Of a DNA stretch of 64,000 nt, positions 1 through 8,699 are shown one piece after another (position 1 is the stretch's first letter; every line of letters starts with the position of its first letter). The position numbers and the translations under genes were made by a program. The notes under the pieces are model-generated. The model searched no databases. It was not told the DNA's origin and saw only the letters and a program-made list of their open reading frames with translations. The stretch comes from an uncultured Tolumonas sp. (lineage in GTDB: Bacteria > Pseudomonadota > Gammaproteobacteria > Enterobacterales > Aeromonadaceae): NCBI RefSeq assembly GCF_963678185.1, contig NZ_OY782757.1:3438001-3502000 (forward strand). Reading direction: 5' to 3'.

Positions 1-1371
1 CAACAACCTGAGTGGGTGGCGGCCTTATCGGGTAATGAATTATTAGAAGGAATGTCGCCCTTCTCAACTTGCTATGGCGGCCATCAATTTGGCCATTGGG
101 CCGGCCAACTTGGCGATGGTCGTGCTATCAGTCTGGGGGAATTACTGCATAATCAGCAGCGCTGGGAACTGCAACTGAAAGGGGCGGGGCCTACACCTTA
201 TTCGCGCCGTGCCGATGGTCGTGCCGTATTGCGTTCATCGATCCGCGAATTTCTCTGCAGTGAGGCGATGTTCCATCTCGGCGTGCCGACGACCCGGGCA
301 TTGAGCCTGGTGCTGACTGGCGAGCCGATCTGGCGGGACATGTTCTATGATGGCAACCCCAAAGAAGAGCCTGGAGCAATTGTCTGTCGCGTCGCACCTT
401 CTTTTATCCGCTTTGGCCATTTTCAGCTGCCCGCGATGCGTGGCGAACTTGGCCAGTTAAATCAGCTGATCGATTTCACCATCGATCGTGATTTTCCACA
501 TTTGTTAGCTGAACCAGCGGAACAACGCCGTGCATTGTGGTTTCGAGAGATCTGCCGTACCACGGCAAAATTGATGGTGGAATGGACGCGGGTGGGTTTT
601 GTGCATGGCGTCATGAATACCGACAATATGTCGATCTTGGGGTTAACCATTGATTACGGCCCGTATGGCTGGGTCGATAATTTTGATCTGCATTGGACCC
701 CCAACACCACCGATGCCGAAGGCTTACGTTATTGTTTTGGCCGGCAACCGGCGATCGCACGCTGGAACCTACAACGCCTTGCGGAAGCATTAGCGACAGT
801 GATACCCGATCAGGCTATTTTTTCGGAAGGTATCTCTGAGTTTGATGAGGTTTTTGCGCTGGAGATGGGCAACATGCTGGCAGCGAAATTAGGTTGGCAG
901 CAGTGGCGGCCGGAAGACAGTGAATTGGTTAATCGCTTGTTTGATCTATTGCAGCAAGTAGAGGTGGATATGACGTTGTTTTTCCGTCTTCTCGCACATA
1001 TTGATGTGTACACACCGGATTTATCTCTGCTGGCGGAAGCTTTTTATCGCGATGATTTGTGGAACCAATATCAACCGGCTTGCTCGCAATGGCTGGATGA
1101 TTACTGTGTTCGGGTATTAGCGGAAGGTGCGTTGCCAGTCGATCGTGTGGCTCGTATGGAGAAGGTCAACCCGCTGTATGTGTTACGCAATTATCTGGCG
1201 CAACAGGTTATTGATGCGGCTGAACAAGGGGATTATCAGCCGATCGCGGAGTTGTTAGCGGTGCTGCGTCACCCGTATACCGAACAACCAGGAAAAGCAG
1301 CCTATGCGCAAAAACGGCCTGATTGGGCGCGACATAAACCCGGTTGTTCGATGTTGTCCTGCAGCTCTTAA
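1..1371 (+). CDS. selO: SelO family protein AMPylase (YdiU), 5' end cut by window edge
   Basis: SelO is a kinase-fold enzyme that transfers AMP rather than phosphate to Ser/Thr/Tyr of target proteins and takes part in redox homeostasis. The reading frame is open to base 1; the first possible start inside the window (GTG at 16) lies within conserved sequence, so about 20-30 N-terminal residues are missing compared with the ~480-residue family. The stretch KGAGPTPYSRRADGRAVLRS and the catalytic segment NTDNMSILGLTIDYGPYG (Asn/Asp metal ligands) are intact. The C-terminus LSCSS carries Cys where the eukaryotic selenoprotein has selenocysteine. It is convergent with the next gene, 15 bp away. Identification is firm. 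Confidence 0.95.
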   Translation, partial: QQPEWVAALSGNELLEGMSPFSTCYGGHQFGHWAGQLGDGRAISLGELLHNQQRWELQLKGAGPTPYSRRADGRAVLRSSIREFLCSEAMFHLGVPTTRALSLVLTGEPIWRDMFYDGNPKEEPGAIVCRVAPSFIRFGHFQLPAMRGELGQLNQLIDFTIDRDFPHLLAEPAEQRRALWFREICRTTAKLMVEWTRVGFVHGVMNTDNMSILGLTIDYGPYGWVDNFDLHWTPNTTDAEGLRYCFGRQPAIARWNLQRLAEALATVIPDQAIFSEGISEFDEVFALEMGNMLAAKLGWQQWRPEDSELVNRLFDLLQQVEVDMTLFFRLLAHIDVYTPDLSLLAEAFYRDDLWNQYQPACSQWLDDYCVRVLAEGALPVDRVARMEKVNPLYVLRNYLAQQVIDAAEQGDYQPIAELLAVLRHPYTEQPGKAAYAQKRPDWARHKPGCSMLSCSS

Positions 1372-1386
1372 ATTAAGGTTTATCCA

Positions 1387-2625
1387 TCAGGCTAATGGTT
1401 TACTTAATAATTGCGACGATGCCGGGCAAAGTCCGGCAAATTGCGAGGTGGTTCGGATCACATCCGGCGCCTCATTGCGTGGGGTGATCGTATAACCTTG
1501 ACGACTGAAAAATTGCTCGGCAGTTTGCGTTAATAAATACAACGTCTTGATATTTTTATCCCGAGCTTGCTGCTCCAGATACGTCACCAGTTTTTGTCCG
1601 ATCCCCTGCTGACGTTCTGTTTCATGCACGGCCAGAGAGCGTAGTAGACCAATGTCGCCATAACATTCCAGCCCGATGATGCCGGTCAGTTTTTCGCCGG
1701 TGAAATAACCCCATAAGCTAGTTTTAGCTGGTTGTAGATCGGCGCTGTTCAGCCCGGCATCTTGCAACAGTTGGTGGGTGGTATCATCTACCGTGACTGG
1801 GCGAATATTAAAACCAGATTGAATCAGCAGCTGATCCAACGTTTCGATCAGCGTATTTAATAATGATAACAACTCACCCGAACCGCTGGCGGATAACGTC
1901 AGGATCTCGCTGATCTGCGCTTCCATATTGTTGGGCAACAATGCGGCCTGCTGTTTTAACAGCGGCAATATCTTTTTCTCACCAGGGTGTTTTAGCTGGT
2001 TAACTGCAAACAAAATATCGAAATAACTGGCTAGAAAAGCAGCGATCCGATGATTCACGGATACCAGATCATGACGCAGTAACGCTTTCTCAATTTGGCC
2101 AAAATAAGAGGGGATCTTACCGCGCAGCAAGGCCCGATTTTTATCGATGATATTGCGCTGCAGTCGAATCGGATAGGCGACATCATATAGGTGTTGCAGG
2201 TGGGTAAATTGATGATGACGGTCAAACAAGACAATGCTGTTAACGACGTTACTCCAGAAACAAGTGCTGTAGCCGGTCTCCGCCTGACAATCCACCACGG
2301 TGCGTTTTAAGGTATTTTCCAGCCAATCCCAATCACGATAAATCAGCTCAATCTCTTTGCCATTGAGTAAGACACCATCATCCTCTGTTTCCCAATACTG
2401 ATTATTAAACTCCATATAAGAGTAAAGGCCAGCTAAGGCTTGCTTGCGTAGTTCTACATGAATCGGAGTGCTGCTATACACATAAACATCATAATCAGAA
2501 TGATGGTCGGTAGTTTGTGTCGCGTAAGAGCCTGCTAATACTACCGCTTCAACAGCAGGTAATTCCGCTAATCTGCGTACCACGTTTTGCAGTTGTTCAT
2601 CCTGAATCATAGTTATTTCCGTCAT
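1387..2625 (-). CDS. Nucleotidyltransferase-domain protein fused to a GNAT (ArsN2-like) acetyltransferase
   Basis: The protein has 412 residues in two modules. Residues ~1-120 form a nucleotidyltransferase-fold domain with LAGSYATQTTDHHSDYDVYV (GS motif and paired Asp). Residues ~130-265 are helical, as in DUF4037-type proteins. Residues ~272-400 are a GNAT acetyltransferase with the acetyl-CoA loop ERQQGIGQKLV; its ending FAGLCPASSQLL and LRSLAV motif resemble ArsN2-type arsenic-resistance acetyltransferases. No ars gene is nearby. Each module is recognisable but the combined activity is unknown; a small-molecule or antibiotic modifying role is a guess. ATG at 2625 is used; it lies just upstream of a second ATG at 2613. 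Confidence 0.7.
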   Translation of the reverse strand: MTEITMIQDEQLQNVVRRLAELPAVEAVVLAGSYATQTTDHHSDYDVYVYSSTPIHVELRKQALAGLYSYMEFNNQYWETEDDGVLLNGKEIELIYRDWDWLENTLKRTVVDCQAETGYSTCFWSNVVNSIVLFDRHHQFTHLQHLYDVAYPIRLQRNIIDKNRALLRGKIPSYFGQIEKALLRHDLVSVNHRIAAFLASYFDILFAVNQLKHPGEKKILPLLKQQAALLPNNMEAQISEILTLSASGSGELLSLLNTLIETLDQLLIQSGFNIRPVTVDDTTHQLLQDAGLNSADLQPAKTSLWGYFTGEKLTGIIGLECYGDIGLLRSLAVHETERQQGIGQKLVTYLEQQARDKNIKTLYLLTQTAEQFFSRQGYTITPRNEAPDVIRTTSQFAGLCPASSQLLSKPLA

Positions 2626-2830
2626 GTTGTTTGGCTATGCAATTGACGTTTTTTAACACAGAAAGGACTCAAAAAGTGGTGGTTAAATCAAATGCTCGGC
2701 AATATGAGCATCACATAACGTCATCTTCACATTGTTGAAGCAAATTGCCGGAGAGATGGTGTCGCTGATTTGAACAGTGTTTTCAGTATGAACAGAAGAT
2801 GATTTGGCTGGGGAAATGCGGCTAAAGTTT

Positions 2831-2868
2831 GCTTGCCATAACTTCTTTATGAAGGTGATATGGCAAGC
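2831..2868. repeat. Long hairpin downstream of yehS
   Basis: The arms GCTTGCCATA (2831-2840) and TATGGCAAGC (2859-2868) are perfectly complementary, and the loop holds a second short stem (CTTC/GAAG). It lies just past the yehS stop codon. There is no U-tract on the minus strand, so it may be a Rho-dependent or mRNA 3'-end structure rather than a classic terminator. Confidence 0.5.
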
Positions 2869-2880
2869 AATACAGATGCC

Positions 2881-3369
2881 TTATTCGAAGATTTCAGACT
2901 GATCGCCTGGGCGAAGTTTTAGCTGAATACCTTTTAAGAAATTGCGTAAGATCTGATCTTTGCATTCACGGTAATGTTTATGGTCTGGTTTGCGGAAAAA
3001 GGCACTCAGTTCATGTTTACTGATGCGTAAATCAGCCAGATCCATGAGGGCTAAGATGTCATCATCTTTCAGATCTAATGCGATCTTCAGTTTGCGGAAG
3101 ATAATGTTATTGGTCAACGATTGCTCTGGTGCTGGTTGTGCGCCTTCTTTTTTACCGCGTTTTTCGTTGATCAAACCATTCAGGAACAAGGCAAAGGTGG
3201 CGTCATTGCAAGCTTGATAATCAGGATCTGAATCGTTTTTTAACCAGTTACTGACCTGCGCGCGGGTTACCTGATGATCAGCTAAGCCAAATACAGCGAT
3301 CATTTTGGTATCGTTAAAATCGAAGGTGTAGCGGAGGCGGCGCAAAATATCATTATTGGTCACAAACAT
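2881..3369 (-). CDS. yehS: YehS-like DUF1456 protein
   Basis: The 162-residue protein has two repeats of the DUF1456 module. Each starts with an NNDILRRLRY/NNIIFRKLKI-type helix and continues with a segment ending near CNDATFALFLNGL or CKDQILRNFLKG. Length and repeat layout match E. coli YehS (~156 residues). Its molecular function is unknown; the repeated small helical module suggests protein or nucleic-acid binding, which is inference. It is a single gene with over 100 bp on either side. The start at 3369 has only a close-spaced AGGA upstream. Confidence 0.85.
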   Translation of the reverse strand: MFVTNNDILRRLRYTFDFNDTKMIAVFGLADHQVTRAQVSNWLKNDSDPDYQACNDATFALFLNGLINEKRGKKEGAQPAPEQSLTNNIIFRKLKIALDLKDDDILALMDLADLRISKHELSAFFRKPDHKHYRECKDQILRNFLKGIQLKLRPGDQSEIFE

Positions 3370-3478
3370 ATCCTGATTTGAACTGCAGTAGTGTCACCGT
3401 GACCCACTGCTAAAATGTCTGAGAATTTTAACAGATATTCGTGTGGTCGCTGTCAGTTAGATGATGTTTTTTGCAAAC

Positions 3479-3500
3479 AACCGGATGTGGCCATCCGGTT
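3479..3500 (-). terminator. Hairpin terminator candidate after yjdM
   Basis: A 9-bp perfect stem, AACCGGATG / CATCCGGTT, with a 4-nt loop lies 12 bp past the yjdM stop. The minus-strand tail GTTTGC is only weakly U-rich, so termination is likely but not certain. Confidence 0.55.
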
Positions 3501-3512
3501 TGGTATTTAATC

Positions 3513-3851
3513 TTATGCTTTTTTCACAAATTCGGTTTTCAGCTGCATCGCACCAATACCGTCGATTTTGCAGTCGATGTCATGATCACCGTCGATCAGG
3601 CGGATATTTTTTACTTTAGTGCCGATTTTCACGACTAATGACGAGCCTTTCACCTTCAGATCTTTAATGACTGTTACGGTATCGCCATCTTTCAGTTCAT
3701 TGCCATGGGCATCACGGAACACTTTGGTTTCTTCTGCGCTTTCGGCGGCATCTTTAGACCATTCATGCGCACACTCAGGGCAGATGATCATGCTGCCATC
3801 TTCATACGTGTATTCGGAGTTACATTTTGGGCACGGAGGTAAACTGCTCAT
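3513..3851 (-). CDS. yjdM: PhnA/YjdM family zinc-ribbon protein
   Basis: The 112-residue protein begins [19 protein letters not shown] and has a zinc ribbon of two Cys pairs (CPKC, CPEC) at residues ~7-30. A C-terminal SH3-like domain ([18 protein letters not shown]) follows. This is the YjdM (formerly PhnA) layout. Despite the old name it is not part of phosphonate breakdown, and its role is not established. The ATG at 3851 was chosen because it gives the family N-terminus and has AAAGGTG upstream; the reading frame stays open for another 28 codons with no family similarity. Confidence 0.85.
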   Translation of the reverse strand: MSSLPPCPKCNSEYTYEDGSMIICPECAHEWSKDAAESAEETKVFRDAHGNELKDGDTVTVIKDLKVKGSSLVVKIGTKVKNIRLIDGDHDIDCKIDGIGAMQLKTEFVKKA

Positions 3852-4059
3852 GGGGCACCTTTGCTGATTAATTGACTTGTTGAAAGGCGAGTATCTACCG
3901 CCATTATGAGTTTTTGAGTCACATACTATGTGCATGTTTGCTCAAAGGGGCGACATAATAGCGCCTGTTTTAGTCCAGTTGTACTCAAAATGTGGTGTTA
4001 GTACGGAAAATAAGCAAAAAAGTGCCGAAGTATAGTGCCGATTGATGCAGATAATGTGC

Positions 4060-4359
4060 TTAAACAGATAAACCATATTCTTTTCGTTCGGTCAGACATT
4101 CGTGTTCCGCCATTTCAAAATCTCTGCAAATAGCCGGGCGATGTTCGTAAATCGTGCACATTAACGTTTCCCGATCGAGTGCTGCACACCAGCCATCATC
4201 AAGCCTAGCCATCACTTCACCGCCCCAGGCATCGATGTCAATTAAATGCTCTGGAACGCCAGTATCTGAAATCAGCATGACCTCTAACCGACAACAACAG
4301 GCCTGGCAGTTGGCACAGGTAATTTCTGACGTATTTAAATTCGTTATTTCGATGGACAT
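4060..4359 (-). CDS. YkgJ-family cysteine cluster protein
   Basis: A small 99-residue protein with the N-terminal cluster CANCQACCCRLEV and later Cys residues in WCAALD, MCTIYEHRPAICRDF. This CxxCxxCC...C...RPxxCRxF arrangement is typical of the UPF0153/YkgJ family, thought to bind a metal or Fe-S cluster. Function is unknown. It lies downstream of a VOC gene on the same strand, but a hairpin terminator separates them. Confidence 0.8.
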   Translation of the reverse strand: MSIEITNLNTSEITCANCQACCCRLEVMLISDTGVPEHLIDIDAWGGEVMARLDDGWCAALDRETLMCTIYEHRPAICRDFEMAEHECLTERKEYGLSV

Positions 4360-4462
4360 AAATCTCTGCGATGGGTGAGGTGACTAATCCGATAGTCATG
4401 ACGAGATAGTGTATACGCATTAGGGCGTGGGTCATGAATTTCCTTTGGTTAGTAATAAATAT

Positions 4463-4492
4463 CTCGTTCCCACCGGTATTGATGGGAACGAG
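4463..4492 (-). terminator. Hairpin terminator after the VOC gene
   Basis: A perfect 10-bp inverted repeat, CTCGTTCCCA / TGGGAACGAG, with a 10-nt loop is followed on the minus strand by ATATTTATTA. It sits between the VOC gene and the YkgJ-like gene. Confidence 0.65.
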
Positions 4493-4517
4493 TTGGCATT
4501 AAAAAATGGCCGGCTAA

Positions 4518-4901
4518 TTAGCGTTCCAGACCGGAACAAAACCAGAGCTTGTTACCTTCACTGTCTAAAAAGCTGCCGACATAGAAGCTGGAATCATATA
4601 CTTCTACCGGGTCAGCGATCGTGACCCCGCGTGATTGCAAGAATTCTGCTGTATCAGGTGCGTAATCGCAGGCAAACGTGATCCTTGGGTTAGGCTCTGC
4701 TGTAGGGATGCCATACCAGTTATCGTTGATGTTTTTCAACATTAGGATAGTTTGCCCCAGCGAAAAGCCAACTAAGATGTTCGCTTCATAAGCTGGCTGT
4801 AGGCCGAGTGTTTCACCGTAAAACTGTTCCGCTCTTTTTTGGTCTGCGACAGCCAGCGCAATGACTTTAACGTACTGCAAACCAAGCGAAAGTGTTGCCA
4901 T
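4518..4901 (-). CDS. VOC family (glyoxalase/bleomycin-resistance fold) protein
   Basis: 127 residues with the paired beta-alpha-beta-beta-beta modules of the vicinal oxygen chelate fold. The first is YVKVIALAVADQKRAEQFY with GETLGLQPAYEANILVGFSL; the second is PDTAEFLQSRGVTIADPVEV ending in DSEGNKLWFC. Glu and Asp residues at the strand ends could bind metal. The substrate cannot be read from sequence. AAGGAG lies 7 nt before the ATG, so the start is secure. Confidence 0.8.
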   Translation of the reverse strand: MATLSLGLQYVKVIALAVADQKRAEQFYGETLGLQPAYEANILVGFSLGQTILMLKNINDNWYGIPTAEPNPRITFACDYAPDTAEFLQSRGVTIADPVEVYDSSFYVGSFLDSEGNKLWFCSGLER

Positions 4902-5038
4902 ATCATTGCTCCTTAGAGAACGAGTATAAGCATATTAAGTATAATTCTTATTATCATTTGATGATTGAAATTTAATACGCATACAAACACGATGGCGGCG
5001 GAAGCGGATATATAGCGAAGAAAAGAATAGCTGTAGGG

Positions 5039-6373
5039 CTAGGGCCGAATTCGTTTAGTTTGATACATCGCATCGTCGGCATAACGGATCAATTCATTAC
5101 TGTCAGTGCCGTTTTCTGGATATACAGCCACACCAATGCTGGGGGTTATTTGCAGTGTTGTTTTAGCGAGTTGATAAGGTTCAGATAGGGCCGTGATGAT
5201 TTTTGCTCTGATCCGGTCGGTATCTTCACGTTGTGCTATTTCATCAAGCAAAACAATAAATTCATCGCCACCTAAACGCCCAACTGTGTCGGATTCACGA
5301 ATACAGTTGGTTAAACGACGAGCCACTTCCTGGAGTAAATGATCACCGGTTATATGCCCATAGGTGTCGTTGACTTGTTTGAATTTATCTAAATCAAGAT
5401 ACAAAATGGCCAGTTGAGAATGTCCTCGGTGCGCTCTGGCTAAGGCCGTGTGTAGGCGGTCTAAAAACAGAGCCCGATTCGGTAAATTAGTCAGTTGATC
5501 ATGACGTGCCATGTGTTCTAGCCGAGAATGCATTCTTTTGCGTTCAACCGCCGCCGCCACCTGAATAGCAATAAACTGCAGTAATTCTCTGTCTTGTTCA
5601 GTAAAACCAACATCGTCAGTTGAGCTCAATACAACAAGCGCTCCGATCAAGTCATCGGCTGATTTTAATGGTGCACCAAGCCAGTTTAGTTCATCCAAAT
5701 TGGCGCTAATATCTAACTGTGATAACAGTGATAGCGCATTTTTCGGTGTTAGCAACAGGCTTTGGCTCGTGTTAATAACAGTCGAGGTTAATGCGTGTAA
5801 TATCTGTGCCTTAGGTGTCGATATAACACTTTCTGGATGCGCATAGTAAGGATAATGGAGCTTGTCATTTTGTGCGTCGTAGAGTGCGACAATAAAATTC
5901 GTGGCTAGTAGCAGTTCATCCACTATTTCGTGAATGCGGTGGAACAGTGCCGTTAAGTCGCCTGGGGTATTAGCGGCCTCAGAGATAGCGTAAACGGCCG
6001 CTTGCATGGATTCAGCGCGTTTTCGCTCTGTCACATCGCGAGCTACCGCGACCCTGACTTGCTCTGACTCTGACCAGCGTGCAGACCACATGATATGAGC
6101 TGTTTTACCATCTTTACGCACATAACGGTTTTCAAAGTAAGGTTTTAATTCACCGCCCATAATTTCATTGACGGTATTGAGCGTCTTTTCCTTATCTCCC
6201 GGGTGCACAAACTCGATCATGGCTCTGCCAATCATCTCTTCTGGTTTATAACCAAAAATTTGTTCACTGGCCGCGCTGACGAAAAGAAAATAGCCGTCCC
6301 GATCTACTACGCAGACGGCATCGAGCAGTAAGTCAGTGAAATTATGTGGCGGTGCGTGAGATATTTTTTTCAT
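5039..6373 (-). CDS. PAS-GAF-GGDEF diguanylate cyclase
   Basis: A 444-residue cytosolic signalling protein with no membrane segments. Residues ~10-120 form a PAS domain (LLDAVCVVDRDGYFLFVSAA, ending in a PAC-like RDVTERKRAE). Residues ~125-270 are GAF-like. Residues ~285-444 are a GGDEF domain (HDQLTNLPNRALFLDRL, then GRLGGDEFIVLL). The signature is intact, so c-di-GMP synthesis from two GTP is expected. RESD lies five residues before GGDEF, matching the RxxD inhibitory site, so product feedback is likely. It is one of three GGDEF proteins in the window. The sensed signal is unknown. Confidence 0.9.
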   Translation of the reverse strand: MKKISHAPPHNFTDLLLDAVCVVDRDGYFLFVSAASEQIFGYKPEEMIGRAMIEFVHPGDKEKTLNTVNEIMGGELKPYFENRYVRKDGKTAHIMWSARWSESEQVRVAVARDVTERKRAESMQAAVYAISEAANTPGDLTALFHRIHEIVDELLLATNFIVALYDAQNDKLHYPYYAHPESVISTPKAQILHALTSTVINTSQSLLLTPKNALSLLSQLDISANLDELNWLGAPLKSADDLIGALVVLSSTDDVGFTEQDRELLQFIAIQVAAAVERKRMHSRLEHMARHDQLTNLPNRALFLDRLHTALARAHRGHSQLAILYLDLDKFKQVNDTYGHITGDHLLQEVARRLTNCIRESDTVGRLGGDEFIVLLDEIAQREDTDRIRAKIITALSEPYQLAKTTLQITPSIGVAVYPENGTDSNELIRYADDAMYQTKRIRP

Positions 6374-6494
6374 AAAGTCACTATAGTACTCAATGAGCGA
6401 AATGCGCTAGTGCTGGAATCTTTTGATTTCAACAGAAATTAGGTCATCTGCCATATCGGTTACGGCGTCACTTCTTCTGAGCGTAATACGTAAC

Positions 6495-7475
6495 TTATCT
6501 GTCCGTTATATTGACCACATTTTGTGGATGGCCATTAAAAAAATTAACGACATTTTCAAACGCTGTTTTGAAATACAGCTCATAGCTATTTTTTTCAACA
6601 TAACCCAAATGTGGTGAACAAAGCACATTCGGCATGGTTAGCAGTGGCTCTATTGCTGCATTCATCGGTTCCGTCTCAAAAACATCTAGTGCCGCAAAAC
6701 CGGGTTTTCCTGCCTGCAGTGCACGCAGTAACGCAGATTTTTCTATCAATTCAGCACGACTGACATTAACCAACAATGCATCAGATTTCATCAGTTGTAG
6801 ATCATTAAAACGAACACATTCGCGTGTTGCGTCATTTAATCTCAGGTGTAACGAAACAACATCAGCTTGAGAGAAAAAATCGGATTTTGATGTAGCTGTC
6901 GCAAAGCCATCATGAATGGCCTGCTGTCGGGATGCTTCACTACCCCACACCAAAATATGCATACCAAATGCTTTAGCATATTGTGCGATGCGTTGACCAA
7001 TTCGCCCGTAGCCCCAAATACCGAAGGTGAGCCCGTCTAGCGAACGACCTAAACCTAAACTGCCGGCGTTTTGCCACAAACCCGTCTTAAAATTTTGCGC
7101 ATACAGTACAAGATGCCGGCTTGCGGCTAGCACTAGTGCCCAACATAACTCCGCAGGTGCAATTGCAGAACCCACACCTTCGGTAATAGTCACGCCATGT
7201 TGGTGACAAGCCATAATATCAATATGCTGGCTGATTTTGCCGGTTTGACTGATGAGTTTTAGATTAGGTAATTGCGTTAGTAGCGCGTCTGTGATTGGCG
7301 TGCGTTCGCGGATAAGAACAACCGCATCCATGTCGTAAAGCCGTTGGATCTGAACCTCAGGCGACGTCGGCTTATCCGTAAAAACAAAAACCTCATGCTC
7401 ATTTAGCAAAGAGAAACATGGCAGCGCTTTTACTGCATTTTGATAATCATCAAGAATGGCAATTTTCAATATCAT
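6495..7475 (-). CDS. D-2-hydroxyacid dehydrogenase family protein
   Basis: 326 residues with the two-domain layout of NAD-dependent D-2-hydroxyacid dehydrogenases. The nucleotide-binding motif is GIWGYGRIGQ (~residues 152-161). The catalytic triad is present: Arg in VNVSRAELI (~240), Glu in FETEP (~267) and His in SPHLGYV (~289). It resembles the phosphoglycerate-dehydrogenase-like subgroup but lacks the C-terminal regulatory ACT domain of SerA, so the substrate is open. The ATG at 7475 is preferred over the TTG one codon upstream. It stands alone, 121 bp from the diguanylate cyclase gene. Confidence 0.85.
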   Translation of the reverse strand: MILKIAILDDYQNAVKALPCFSLLNEHEVFVFTDKPTSPEVQIQRLYDMDAVVLIRERTPITDALLTQLPNLKLISQTGKISQHIDIMACHQHGVTITEGVGSAIAPAELCWALVLAASRHLVLYAQNFKTGLWQNAGSLGLGRSLDGLTFGIWGYGRIGQRIAQYAKAFGMHILVWGSEASRQQAIHDGFATATSKSDFFSQADVVSLHLRLNDATRECVRFNDLQLMKSDALLVNVSRAELIEKSALLRALQAGKPGFAALDVFETEPMNAAIEPLLTMPNVLCSPHLGYVEKNSYELYFKTAFENVVNFFNGHPQNVVNITDR

Positions 7476-7644
7476 CAACCTAAGTCGTAGAGTTTTAAAT
7501 TTATCCCGTTCGATATTTATACTATTGGATGCTTATTTTATGAAGACAAGGCAGTGTAAATCCTAAACTTACCGATCTTGCGTCCACAGTTTGTGTTCTG
7601 GCTGGTATAATAAACAATTACTTTTTTACTTGGTTAATCCATTA

Positions 7645-8145
7645 ATGAACGATCCAGTTGGCTATCAGAACAACCCATTACATGGTCTTAGTTTAAAAAA
7701 CTTACTCACTGATATAGTCAATCATTACGGTTTTGAAATTCTTTTTGCCTATCTGAATATCAACTGTTTTAAAAGCAATCCAAGCATTGAATCCAGTATT
7801 AAGTTCCTTAAAAAAACCGACTGGGCCAGAGAAAAGGTTGAAAATTTCTACCTATATCAATTCAAAAGCTTACCTAAAGCATCAGAAGCCCAATTTCAGC
7901 TGCCGCCAAGAGAGCGTATTGTGCCTGCCGATCAGGTTCCAGGCTTGCCTGCTGAACTAAGTTTGGAAGATGCCGAACGGCTACGTGAAAAACGCTCGAG
8001 AAAAGCGGCTTCGCATAATCAGAGTCGTAGTCATAATTCAAATTATGCTGGCCGGTCTTCATCGCCAAAAGAGAATAAATGGTCTTCGCCATATTCTGCA
8101 GCCCCAGCGGTTAGTGATGATCCATGGGCCAAATGGCGTAAATAA
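7645..8145 (+). CDS. VF530 family (DUF2132) putative DNA-binding protein
   Basis: The N-terminal ~75 residues ([20 protein letters not shown] ... [20 protein letters not shown]) match the small VF530/DUF2132 domain, which in Aliivibrio VF530 is reported to bind DNA. The remaining ~90 residues form a Ser/Asn/Lys-rich low-complexity tail ending DDPWAKWRK, much longer than the minimal domain. The first ATG (7645) gives the family start; an upstream TTG at 7591 would add 18 unrelated residues. Role in the cell is unknown. Confidence 0.75.
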   Translation: MNDPVGYQNNPLHGLSLKNLLTDIVNHYGFEILFAYLNINCFKSNPSIESSIKFLKKTDWAREKVENFYLYQFKSLPKASEAQFQLPPRERIVPADQVPGLPAELSLEDAERLREKRSRKAASHNQSRSHNSNYAGRSSSPKENKWSSPYSAAPAVSDDPWAKWRK

Positions 8146-8182
8146 ATATTTTGTAGATTGTTACAATAAAATAAACAAATTC

Positions 8183-8212
8183 AGCCATCACAGATTTCTG
8201 TGCCGGCTTTTC
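8183..8212 (+). terminator. Hairpin terminator after the VF530 gene
   Basis: The stem AGCC-CACAG / CTGTG-GGCT has a two-base internal mismatch and an ATTT loop, followed by TTTTC. It lies between the VF530 gene and the S4 gene; its 3' side is 26 bp before the S4 start. Confidence 0.6.
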
Positions 8213-8237
8213 ATTGAGATGATGAGGAATCAATATA

Positions 8238-8450
8238 ATGAAAGAAATCGAAATTACACAAGAGCCAGTCGAGCTTTATAAAATTTTAAAATTTGAAAGC
8301 ATTGTATCAAGCGGTGGCGAAGCCAAAGCAGTTATTGATGATGGTCAAGTGCTGGTGAATGGGTTGGTAGAAACCAGAAAACGTAAGAAAATTATTTCTG
8401 GCGATATTATTGAATTCATGGGTAATGAATTTAAGATTGTACTGAAATAA
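8238..8450 (+). CDS. S4-domain RNA-binding protein, YbcJ-like
   Basis: 70 residues that are almost entirely one S4 RNA-binding domain: LYKILKFESIVSSGGEAKAV, then DGQVLVNGLVETRKRKKI and GDIIEFMGNEFKIV. Size and sequence fit the YbcJ family, which is proposed to act in RNA or ribosome metabolism. The start ATG at 8238 follows the weak ribosome site AGGAATCAATATA. It is the last gene before the integron integrase region. Confidence 0.85.
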   Translation: MKEIEITQEPVELYKILKFESIVSSGGEAKAVIDDGQVLVNGLVETRKRKKIISGDIIEFMGNEFKIVLK

Positions 8451-8460
8451 AAATATTTAA

Positions 8461-8492
8461 GCAGGGCAAGATTCGTAAAGAATATGCCCCGC
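8461..8492 (+). terminator. Interrupted hairpin after the S4 gene
   Basis: The outer arms GC-GGGCA / TGCCC-GC and the inner arms ATTC / GAAT with GTAAA loop fold into one interrupted stem, 10 bp past the S4 stop. A short A/T-rich stretch follows but no U-run, so termination strength is uncertain. It is the only structure seen in the gap before intI. Confidence 0.45.
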
Positions 8493-8672
8493 AATCAATT
8501 TACACCGATAACCTCACTGAAACCTCTAAACATTCTTTGGTCAAAGAATCTACCTGTTAACTTTCACGAAATCACAATAAAATCAATTAATTCATGTTGT
8601 TATGTTGTATGAATGGAATCAATTAAATAACGACAGCAGAGCCGCAGTAAAAGTTATAGTAAGATTAGAATA

Positions 8673-8688
8673 CTGTTTTTATATACAG
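8673..8688. promoter_or_regulatory. LexA (SOS) box upstream of intI
   Basis: CTGTTTTTATATACAG fits the LexA consensus CTGT-N8-ACAG at all eight fixed positions with the usual A/T-rich centre. It ends 11 bp before the intI start codon, overlapping the expected promoter or ribosome-binding region. LexA control of integron integrases is known from class 1 integrons and Vibrio, so damage-induced expression is the natural reading. Confidence 0.8.
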
Positions 8689-8699
8689 ATTTATATTGA

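Noticed and set aside
8451-8699. attI or attC sites next to intI
   Set aside because: No GTTRRRY or RYYYAAC core with a matching partner was found in the gap. A lone GTTTAAC match inside the gene at 9687-10094 is expected by chance.
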